A DNA stretch of 48,438 nucleotides from Anaerolineae bacterium. Its GTDB lineage: Bacteria; Chloroflexota; Anaerolineae; J102. Position numbers and translations under genes: made by a program. Shown one piece after another: positions 42,188 to 48,438 of this stretch. The first letter of the stretch is position 1, and each line of letters starts with the position of its first letter. The stretch is taken from contig JALWZT010000241.1 in the NCBI GenBank assembly GCA_027002405.1, positions 1 through 48,438 on the forward strand, read 5' to 3'. Below the pieces are notes generated by a model that saw nothing but the letters and a program-made list of their open reading frames with translations, searched no databases and had not been told where the DNA came from.

Positions 42188-43322
42188 GAGGACGTGGAGG
42201 CAAGGGTTGAAAGGTGATGGGGGTTTCCAGAAGTTTCTGTGGCCCGAACCAGACCTGGTAAACCCCTCGCGGCCGACCATGGGGGTCGAATTGGACGCGG
42301 CGCACCGGTCGGAGCTGGCGCTGCTGCCAACGAGGGAGGAAGAGGGGTGCAGGGCCGGTGACAAGCAGGTATTGCGTGCCATCAGGCCCCGTGGCCCGAT
42401 TGAGCACGTCTCGGGTTAAACCCGCATCCATCCATACCCAATGCTGGAAGTAAAAATTCAAAAGGTCGATGGTTTCTGCATAGCGGTCCTGGCTGTGCAT
42501 CACCACGGTCAGGGCGTCCCCTCCTGGCCGGCGAGCCGCCGCGATGAGGACCTGCCCGGCCGCGTCGGTGGTGCCGGTCTTGACGCCATAAGCGCCGGGG
42601 AAGCGGGTGAGAAGTTCGTTGGTGTTTTTCAGATGAAAGCCCTCCAGATCGATGCTCGGGGTGGCCACGATGCGGGCAATGAGGGGATTTGCCAGGGCCC
42701 GTTGGGCCAGGAGGGCCAGGTCTTGGGCACTAGCCACATGATCGGGCGCGTCCAGGCCATGGGGATTGGCAAAATGAGTGGCTTTCATGCCCCAGGCCTG
42801 GGCCCGGGCGTTCATCTGGGCCACAAAGGCCTGTTCGCTGCCCGCAGCGGCAATGGCCAGGGCCAGGGCCGCGTCGTTGCCCGAAGGCAGCAGCGCGCCA
42901 TAGAGCAGGGTACGCACCTGCACCTGTTGGCCGGGCTGCAGGCCCATGCGGGCACTGTCGGCGGGCAGGTCTTTCACCGCGGCCGCGGGCACGGTGATGG
43001 TCTGTTCAGGGTCCAGGCTTTCCAGGGCCAGGAGCGCGGTCATGAGTTTGGTGACACTGGCCATGGGCAGAGGGTCCTCAGCCCGCCAGGCCCATAGGAT
43101 GGTCCCACTGCTCCGATCTTGCAAGAGCCCTGCCCGGGAGCGGATGGGTGGCCCCTGGGCCAGGGTGGTCACCTCCTGCGCTTCGCCCCAGGTGAGGCGG
43201 ATAGGCTGGGGATGATTGCTTTTCCAGACGGGCGGGCCCGCGGCCACCGAAAGCCAGGCCAGCAGGGTGATCCACCACAGAGAGCGAGTGGGAAAGGGGG
43301 AACGGACGCGAGGAATGGGCAT
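42174..43322 (-). CDS. D-alanyl-D-alanine carboxypeptidase (low-molecular-mass PBP)
   Basis: A 382-residue peptidoglycan DD-carboxypeptidase of the PBP5/DacF type. The start at 43322 gives a signal segment (RSLWWITLLAWLSVAAGP); the longer frame reads repeat DNA. SxxK is S89-V-T-K92 in MASVTKLMTAL, SxN is LPSGNDAALA at about 145-154, and KTG is YGVKTGTTDAAGQV. A C-terminal beta-rich part lacks an obvious amphipathic membrane anchor. It is coupled to rluB by a 14-base overlap. An endopeptidase activity is possible. Confidence 0.9.
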   Translation of the reverse strand: MPIPRVRSPFPTRSLWWITLLAWLSVAAGPPVWKSNHPQPIRLTWGEAQEVTTLAQGPPIRSRAGLLQDRSSGTILWAWRAEDPLPMASVTKLMTALLALESLDPEQTITVPAAAVKDLPADSARMGLQPGQQVQVRTLLYGALLPSGNDAALALAIAAAGSEQAFVAQMNARAQAWGMKATHFANPHGLDAPDHVASAQDLALLAQRALANPLIARIVATPSIDLEGFHLKNTNELLTRFPGAYGVKTGTTDAAGQVLIAAARRPGGDALTVVMHSQDRYAETIDLLNFYFQHWVWMDAGLTRDVLNRATGPDGTQYLLVTGPAPLFLPRWQQRQLRPVRRVQFDPHGRPRGVYQVWFGPQKLLETPITFQPLPPRPHATQ

Positions 43323-43429
43323 GGGGATCTCTGACAATGAGCCACGGCTCACCAGTACCGATGCACAAGCGGACGCGAATTGACACAGCCTGCGGACACG
43401 GCTCTTGGTGAATAGATTGTAGCACAGCA

Positions 43430-43805
43430 CGGCGGGGTGGGCAACGGCTCGGGCGTGGTGAGATTAGAATCAGGATTAGGATTAGGATTAGGGAAGGGTA
43501 GCTCACCACATAACGACGAAAATGGGAATGCAGATTTGCGCAGATACGGCGCAGATTTTCGCAGATATTCGTCATGCTGAGCGACCGGAGGGAGCGAAAG
43601 CCTGCCCTGAGGAATCGAAGGGCATCTAGCGAGCGAAGCGAGCGCCATGCCGTGTTTTTTGCGCTTCGCTAGATTTCCTTCGACGAGGTCCTTCACTTCG
43701 TTCAGGACAAGCTCAGGACATGCCTCGGTCGCTTCGCTCCCTCGGAATGACGTCGCAAGGCTCTACTGATTACTGATCACTGATAACTGATGACTCCATT
43801 TACGG
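43430..43805. repeat. Hexamer array, CGCAGAT repeats and long hairpin module
   Basis: 43470-43495 is a GGATTA/GGATCA hexamer array. The next stretch through 43565 is the inverted order of 9105-9245. 43572-43762 is the TCATGCTGAGCGACCGGAGG long hairpin with an inner CTTCGTTCAGGACAAGCTCA insertion. A TGATNAC array and TTTACGGAG follow. No gene lies between the carboxypeptidase start and cofH. Confidence 0.85.
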
Positions 43806-43808
43806 AGT

Positions 43809-43837
43809 TTGGCAGGAGCCTCCCAAACACGTATAAT
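43809..43837 (+). promoter_or_regulatory. cofH promoter, leaderless
   Basis: TTGGCA at 43809-43814 and TATAAT at 43832-43837 with 17-base spacing. The ATG is at 43846, eight bases after the -10, so the transcript probably starts at or next to the A of ATG. Confidence 0.7.
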
Positions 43838-43845
43838 CCAAAACC

Positions 43846-45066
43846 ATGTCCAACCCAAACCATGATCCCACGTTCCTGGCCCTGGCGTCTCCGCCCGTGC
43901 GCACGATTTTGGCATCCTGCCTGGAAGGCCGAGACCTGACCCAGGCCCAGGCTGCGACCCTGTTCCGGGCCCAAGGCCCCGACCTGCTGGCCATTGCCGC
44001 CACCGCGGACATCCTGCGCCAGCAACAGGTGGGGGAGCGGGTGACCTTCGTGCAAACCCGGAACATCAACTTTACAAATATCTGCTACACGGATTGCACC
44101 TTCTGTGCCTTTGGTGTACCACGCCAACATCCCCAGGCCTATGCCATGTCGGTGGAGGAGGTGGTGCAACGGGCGGTCGAGGCCCGAGATTGGGGATGTA
44201 CCGAAGTATGCATGCAAGGAGGGCTTAACCCCCTATTGGGTGGGGATATCTACGTGCGGCTGGTGCGAGCCATCAAACAAGCCGTGCCCGAACTGCACAT
44301 CCACGCGTTTTCGCCTTTCGAAATCCAATACGCCAGCCAGGTCCAACGCCGACCGGTACGGGATATCCTGCTGGAACTCAAAGAAGCCGGGCTGGGGAGC
44401 ATCCCTGGCACCGCGGCCGAAATCCTGGTGCCCGAGGTGCGCCAGGTGCTCACTGCCAACAAGCTTTCCGTCCAAGCCTGGGTCGAGATTATCCGCACCG
44501 CGCATGAGATAGGGCTTCCCTCCACCGCCACCATCATGTATGGCCACATCGACGGGCCCGACCATTGGGCCGCGCATCTGGCCCTGATTCGCGACATCCA
44601 ACGAGATACCCGCGGCTTCACCGAATTTGTACCCCTGGGCTTCATCTACCAGAACACACGACTCTACGCGTCGGGGCGGGCGCGGCCGGGCCCCACGGGC
44701 CGGGAAAGCCTGCTCATGCACGCGGTCGCGCGCTTGATGCTGGGGCGAGACATCCCCAACATCCAGGTGAGTTGGGTCAAGCTAGGGCTCCCCATGGCTC
44801 AGATGTTGCTCCAGGCCGGCGCCAACGATCTAGGCGGCACCCTTCATAACGAAAGCATCAGTCGCATGGCCGGCGCCACCTATGGCGAATATACCCCGCC
44901 CGCGGAGTTCGAGCGGGTGATCCTGGACATGGGCCGGGTGCCCGCGGAGCGGGACACCCTCTATCGTATCCTCCACCAGGGCCCCCATCACTTCGATCCT
45001 GCCCGTCCTGCGACCATGCCCGGCGGAGCCACGGGCACGGCGTTGAGAGAGGAGGCTCGGACCTGA
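43846..45066 (+). CDS. cofH: CofH-type 5-amino-6-(D-ribitylamino)uracil-tyrosine transferase
   Basis: Radical SAM enzyme for the deazaflavin core of cofactor F420 (FO synthase subunit 2). 406 residues, slightly longer than the usual 360-390 because of an N-terminal 50-residue helical domain and a Pro/Ala C-terminus. The [4Fe-4S] motif is C80-x3-C84-x2-C87 in FTNICYTDCTFCAFG. CMQGGLNP, IHAFSPFEIQYAS, PGTAAEILVPEVR, SSIMYGH-type TATIMYGHIDGPDHWAAHL and GGTLHNESISRMAGA are CofH signatures that separate it from MqnC/MqnE. No cofG is in the window. Its last 79 bases overlap the convergent miaB-like gene. Confidence 0.9.
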   Translation: MSNPNHDPTFLALASPPVRTILASCLEGRDLTQAQAATLFRAQGPDLLAIAATADILRQQQVGERVTFVQTRNINFTNICYTDCTFCAFGVPRQHPQAYAMSVEEVVQRAVEARDWGCTEVCMQGGLNPLLGGDIYVRLVRAIKQAVPELHIHAFSPFEIQYASQVQRRPVRDILLELKEAGLGSIPGTAAEILVPEVRQVLTANKLSVQAWVEIIRTAHEIGLPSTATIMYGHIDGPDHWAAHLALIRDIQRDTRGFTEFVPLGFIYQNTRLYASGRARPGPTGRESLLMHAVARLMLGRDIPNIQVSWVKLGLPMAQMLLQAGANDLGGTLHNESISRMAGATYGEYTPPAEFERVILDMGRVPAERDTLYRILHQGPHHFDPARPATMPGGATGTALREEART

Positions 45067-46421
45067 TCGAAGCGGTCCGCGGCCACCCCTTGCATGCTCC
45101 AGGGCCCGGTCCAGGTGATGGTCACATCCACCAGGTGCCCGCGCAGGGGGCGCTCATCTTCAAAAAAGACCAGGCGGTTTTGCGGGGTGCGCCCGCGCCA
45201 TTTCCCTTTGTGACGATCTTCGACCAACACCGGGACCGTCTGGTACAACCAGCGGCGATTCAGCTCCCGGCTGATGCGCTCGTGCTGAGCCTCTAAAATC
45301 TGGTGGCGTCGCTTCTTTTCTTCGGGCGGCACGTCATCCACCATGCGGCGGGCACTGACCGTGCCGGGCCGGGGGCTGTAACGGGCGATGTGCACCTTTT
45401 CCAGCCGCAGTTCCTCCAAAATCTCGTAAGTGCGCTGGAACTGCGCTTCGGTTTCGCCGGGGAATCCCACAATGATATCCGTATGAATGGCCACCTGGGG
45501 GATAAGTTCTCGGATGCGGCCCACCAGGCGACGGTAATCTTCTGCGGTGTAGCCTCGCTTCATCCGGGCCAGCACCTGGTCATCCCCTGCCTGGATAGGG
45601 ACCTCGATATGGGGCATGACTTTGGGCAGTCGGGCCACGGCCTGCAAAAGCGCGTCGCTCATGTAATTGGGGTGACTGGTGAGGAAGCGGATGCGCCACA
45701 GACCTTCGACGGCATGCACGGCTTCCAACAAGTCCACCAGGTTCGGGCGACGGTCGGGGAAGTCGTACCCATAGCGGTCCACGATCTGGCCCAGCAAGGT
45801 GACTTCGCGCACGCCCTGGGCCACCAGGCCCCGCACCTCGCTCACGATCTCCTCCAGGGGCCGGCTGCGTTCTATCCCACGGCGGAAGGGGATGATGCAA
45901 AAGGTGCAGGCGTGGGAGCAGCCATACACCACAGGCACATACGCGGCCACCGGCGGTTCACCGGCCAGGGAAAGATGCTTCAAGGAGGCGATGGGGTAGG
46001 TTGCATCCTGCAAGCGATGGCGTAAGGTCTGCTGATGCTCTTCCAGGGCCCGCAGTTCCTCCGCGGTCATTCGATTCTTGAGGTGTTCCACCAGGGGACG
46101 GGCCTCGCTGGGGCCCATGAACACATCCACCCAGGGGAACGCGCGCAGGAGCCTGGGCGAAGGTCTCACCCCCACCATGCACCCCATGAGAGCCAGGGTG
46201 CGGTTGGGGTCTTGCATGCGCCAGGGCTTGAGCGCGCCCAACTTCCCCGCGGCTTTATCCTCCGCGCTTTGGCGCACCACACAGGTATTCAGCACGACAA
46301 CATCCGCATCATCGATGCGCGCGGTGGGCTCGTAGCCCAGCTTTTCCAATTCTGCGGCAACGTGGGTTGAATCGGCCACATTCATCTGGCAGCCGATGGT
46401 CCAAATGTGATATTTTTTCAT
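44988..46421 (-). CDS. miaB: MiaB-like tRNA methylthiotransferase
   Basis: A 477-residue radical SAM enzyme that adds 2-methylthio to N6-isopentenyladenosine-37 in tRNA. The N-terminal UPF0004 domain has C11 in TIGCQMN, C47 in LNTCVVRQSAEDK and the third Cys in LMGCMVG. The radical SAM motif is YGCSHACTFCIIPFRRG (C-x3-C-x2-C). A C-terminal TRAM domain follows (QTVPVLVEDRHKGKWRGRTPQNRLVFF). The usual LLGQNVNSYG strand reads LLGQIVDRYG here, a variation that makes MiaB slightly less certain than the superfamily call. The start at 46421 has GGAG five bases upstream. It is convergent with cofH. Confidence 0.85.
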   Translation of the reverse strand: MKKYHIWTIGCQMNVADSTHVAAELEKLGYEPTARIDDADVVVLNTCVVRQSAEDKAAGKLGALKPWRMQDPNRTLALMGCMVGVRPSPRLLRAFPWVDVFMGPSEARPLVEHLKNRMTAEELRALEEHQQTLRHRLQDATYPIASLKHLSLAGEPPVAAYVPVVYGCSHACTFCIIPFRRGIERSRPLEEIVSEVRGLVAQGVREVTLLGQIVDRYGYDFPDRRPNLVDLLEAVHAVEGLWRIRFLTSHPNYMSDALLQAVARLPKVMPHIEVPIQAGDDQVLARMKRGYTAEDYRRLVGRIRELIPQVAIHTDIIVGFPGETEAQFQRTYEILEELRLEKVHIARYSPRPGTVSARRMVDDVPPEEKKRRHQILEAQHERISRELNRRWLYQTVPVLVEDRHKGKWRGRTPQNRLVFFEDERPLRGHLVDVTITWTGPWSMQGVAADRFDQVRASSLNAVPVAPPGMVAGRAGSK

Positions 46422-46559
46422 CATATCTCCAGGTCGCTCCCTTGTACCAGGGGCCGGGAGGGAAGGATGCAATCATTGTAACGCAACTCGGAGGAATAGC
46501 CAACTTGAAAAAGGGTAGCAGAGGGACGGGGGCTATTCCGTGGATAATAGAGTGGATAG

Positions 46560-46990
46560 AGTAATCAGTTATCAGTTATCAGTAATCAGTGTTCAGTGTT
46601 CAGGTGCGCCCGAGGCTGAACCCTCGAGCTCCGGGTACAAAGCCCCTGCGGGGCTCCCGTCGCCAGCCCGTAGGGCTTCGCATTTGTAGCTCGGAGGTTT
46701 CGCTCCGAGCAGAAGAAACAGCGCCCCTGTGGGGGGTGCCGGAATCATCCGGCGCTGTTTTATAGCCCGGCGACTTCATGAACTTGTTGGCAAACCTCAA
46801 GCAGGCTGCGTGGGCGCCTTGGCCCCGCCGACTCGAAGTCGGGGCTGGGGGCCGGCCCCCACCTTGGGTTCCTCCCCCGGTGGGGGAGGACATGAGGAAG
46901 GCAGATTGCCTGGGCCGCCTGTCTGCCTGCGCAGACAGGCCCAACCGGGCGAAAACATGTCCCCGAAGGGGGACAGGCGGCGGAACGCCC
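46560..46990. repeat. Heptads and GC hairpin stack; inverted partner of 1-150
   Basis: An AGTNATC/AGTGTTC heptad array (46563-46602) is followed by several hairpins: GGAGGTTTCGCTCCGAGC, GCCGGAATCATCCGGC, CGACTCGAAGTCG and CTGTCTGCCTGCGCAGACAG. 46735-46950 is an inverted version of 1-150. There is no gene from 46422 to 47200. Confidence 0.8.
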
Positions 46991-47201
46991 TCAGACCTGA
47001 ATTTATTCGGCGTACTCTTCATCGCCGGGCGGCCTCCCTGGCATGCTACCACGCTGCCGACGGATGCGCCAGCACCCGCCGGGCCAACGCTTTCATTTTT
47101 TGCCGGTCTACGAAACCAGCTTGCTTCCTTGTTTGCAAGGCGCGGGGACTCTTGCCAGCATCCGCTTTCATGCCAGCACGACAGGCAGTTCGCCCTTGGG
47201 C

Positions 47202-47315
47202 ATGTCTGAAGTCAAGATGATCGACACCCGCGGCGCCGCGTGTCAGCCCGCTATCCAGTCTGGCTATGTGAGAGTGCTGGATAAAGGCGTCATCTACTTA
47301 CCCGTCGTTCGATAG
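47202..47315 (+). pseudogene. Possible 3' remnant of a secreted-protein gene
   Basis: A 37-codon frame opening at ATG 47202 and ending in GVIYLPVVR, the YLPLV-like C-terminal tail of Chloroflexota secreted proteins. The rest has no signal peptide and no Shine-Dalgarno, and a terminator follows 25 bases later. The best reading is a leftover gene end joined to repeat DNA. It could also be chance. Confidence 0.3.
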
Positions 47316-47339
47316 GATAGATAGCGTCAGGGCCTTTCA

Positions 47340-47376
47340 AGCCGCTTCCCGCCAAGGGGAGCGGCTTTGCTTTTCT
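47340..47376 (+). terminator. Rho-independent terminator
   Basis: Stem AGCCGCTTCCC with GGGGAGCGGCT around a GCCAA loop, followed by TTGCTTTTC. Confidence 0.75.
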
Positions 47377-47533
47377 ATGTGCAGGTTGAAGGAGAATGAA
47401 ACGCGGGCCATTTAACCTACTCTTAAAATTTCCATGATGTGCCCTTAACCACAGTCCTGGGAAAATCCGATAAGATAAGACAAATGCGTAATCCACACTT
47501 ATCCATCTCATCTGCTTTCTCTGGAGGCTTATT

Positions 47534-48073
47534 ATGAGACAGAAAACCGCCCTTTACATCGCCCTGGGATTGACCACCTTCATCCTGGTGGCGGTGGGCT
47601 CCATCGCCCTGGCCTGGCCCACCATTCAGCAAGCCAACGAGCCCGAGGCCCAGCTCGTCATTCAGGAAATCCCCACCACGCCCGTCCAGGCCCAGACCGC
47701 TCCTTCCGACGCCCCGCAGGCCAGCGCCCCGGCCGTGGACGCTCAAACCCTAATGGCCACCATCGAGGCCCGGGACGCCGCCTATCGGGCCCAGATCGAG
47801 AAAGCCAACCAGCAGCTCAACGAAGCCTATCAGCGCCTGCAGGAACTGGAAGCCCTGAATCAAGAGCTGATGAAGCGGGAGCAGATCTATCAGCAGCGTT
47901 TGCAGGAAAGCGCCCAGATCATCGAAGCCATGTCCACCAGCCAGTCGGCCCCCGCGACGGCGGCGTATTACGAGGACGACGATCACAAGGAAAACGACCA
48001 CGATGACGACCGCCACGAGGAAGACCACGATGACGACCATGACGATGACCGATACGAAAAAGACGAGGACTAA
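47534..48073 (+). CDS. Membrane-anchored coiled-coil protein with His/Asp-rich acidic tail
   Basis: A 179-residue protein. An N-terminal hydrophobic signal anchor lies at 5-29 (ALYIALGLTTFILVAVGSIALAW), followed by a Pro/Ala/Thr linker (about 35-70). A coiled coil is predicted at about 72-138 (TLMATIEARDAAYRAQIEKANQQLNEAYQRLQELEALNQEL). The last 34 residues are almost only Asp, Glu and His, with some Arg/Lys (DDDHKENDHDDDRHEEDHD). CTGGAGG gives a good ribosome-binding site. The tail could bind Ca, Zn, Ni or another cation outside the membrane; this is inference. Its end overlaps the next frame. Confidence 0.7.
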   Translation: MRQKTALYIALGLTTFILVAVGSIALAWPTIQQANEPEAQLVIQEIPTTPVQAQTAPSDAPQASAPAVDAQTLMATIEARDAAYRAQIEKANQQLNEAYQRLQELEALNQELMKREQIYQQRLQESAQIIEAMSTSQSAPATAAYYEDDDHKENDHDDDRHEEDHDDDHDDDRYEKDED

Positions 48074-48438
48074 AGCCAGGAGCCGAAAGCGCCGCAAGCC
48101 GTCGAAACCCATGGGCGCCCGGGCCCTGCTGCTGACCCTGGCCCTGGGCGGCACGTTGGGCGGATGGGCGGGGCTGGCCTTCTCCGCCATGCGGGCTGAA
48201 AACGCCGCTCTCCCCTCAACGCCCCAGCCCGATCTCGCGCTGGAGGCCGTGGTCGTCATCGACCCTGCTGCTGACGCCGCACTGCAACTCCCCCCCATCC
48301 CCACCATCCAACCTCCGCCCGCCGCGTGGAACGAAGGCATAGACCGCCGCCTCCACCGTGTACTCGGGAAGCGGCCACACCTGGGGCGGCGGCCGCTCGC
48401 CGCGCGCCTGCAGCGAATAAAACGGAGAGAGCATCAGC
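48045..48438 (+). CDS. Partial ORF: basic N-terminus and membrane span (runs off window)
   Basis: A frame open from ATG 48045 (or 48039) to the window end. It starts with KKTRTKARSRKRRKPSKP, then a hydrophobic segment (ARALLLTLALGGTLGGWAGLAFSAM), then a Pro/Ala-rich stretch with EAVVVIDPAADAALQ. The start is inside the acidic protein's coding region, suggesting translational coupling. After about residue 90 the composition turns Arg-rich. A minus-strand frame there (LSPFYSLQARGERPPPQVWPL) also looks protein-like, so the end of the real gene is uncertain. Confidence 0.4.
   Translation, partial: MTDTKKTRTKARSRKRRKPSKPMGARALLLTLALGGTLGGWAGLAFSAMRAENAALPSTPQPDLALEAVVVIDPAADAALQLPPIPTIQPPPAAWNEGIDRRLHRVLGKRPHLGRRPLAARLQRIKRREHQ

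Noticed and set aside
47043-47201. Full-length ORF leading into the YLPVV remnant
   Set aside because: The upstream part has no Shine-Dalgarno, signal peptide or family pattern and joins repeat-derived sequence; only the last 37 codons are kept, at low confidence.
46990-47340. tRNA or other classical RNA gene
   Set aside because: I could not find a T-loop/acceptor-stem arrangement here or anywhere else in the window.

Overview
The window looks like chromosomal DNA of a GC-rich Chloroflexota bacterium (Anaerolineae, Caldilineae or Ardenticatenia-like). The evidence is a SufCBDSU operon with a SufR-type regulator, a CofH (F420) gene, sugar-binding lipoproteins with the VVEVTK-type linker common in that phylum, a YIP1/MacB-type efflux cluster, and secreted proteins carrying a YLPLV-like tail. 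The lineage is inferred from gene content, not from a marker-gene tree. I saw no rRNA, tRNA, CRISPR array, phage module or intact transposase.

Layout: 1-470 is repeat mosaic. A minus-strand cassette at 462-3792 encodes a WXG100 protein, an EspG-like chaperone, a small membrane protein and a GNAT enzyme, and lies between near-identical inverted repeats. 4370-12477 (plus strand) carries two small ORFs, a methyltransferase, a secreted Ig-like protein, a nucleotidyltransferase, a truncated reductive dehalogenase, a PD-(D/E)XK nuclease and a beta-helix protein. 12674-13324 is a TraB-like orphan. 13367-19490 (minus) is an efflux operon: YIP1, adaptor, ATPase, permease, SH3/beta-propeller lipoprotein. 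20478-21428 is an orphan metal-binding lipoprotein. 22255-24040 is DUF2007, PIG-L deacetylase and tmk, convergent with a geranylgeranyl-reductase-like gene. 25817-29397 is a sugar importer (binding protein plus two permeases, no ATPase). 29993-38395 is sufR-C-B-D-S, a toxin-antitoxin scar, sufU and sufT. 38392-40720 (minus) is cmk, plsC and an MBL hydrolase. 41447-43322 (minus) is dacA-like and rluB-like. 43846-46421 is cofH convergent with a miaB-like gene. The window ends with an acidic His/Asp-tailed anchored protein and a partial ORF.

The most unusual content is between the genes. Almost every long gap is filled by a modular family of short-period arrays and hairpins. Many arrays have a strict 7-nt period with varying heptads. 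Others are hexamers (TAATCC, telomere-like) or have 9-11-nt periods. They sit inside about 200-bp scaffold units that recur at least ten times in both orientations, often in tandem, and share an edge motif ending AGCAG. That edge abuts gene ends so closely that it supplies Shine-Dalgarno bases for three genes and stop codons for two. Different arrays occupy the gaps between sufC/sufB, sufB/sufD and sufD/sufS. Base-pair covariation between copies shows that some of the hairpins are under structural selection.

Other points of interest are leaderless promoters (TATAAT 7-10 nt before the start codon) at four genes, a MITE-like nested insertion with a 5-bp target duplication, and a HicBA/Phd recombination scar inside the suf locus.
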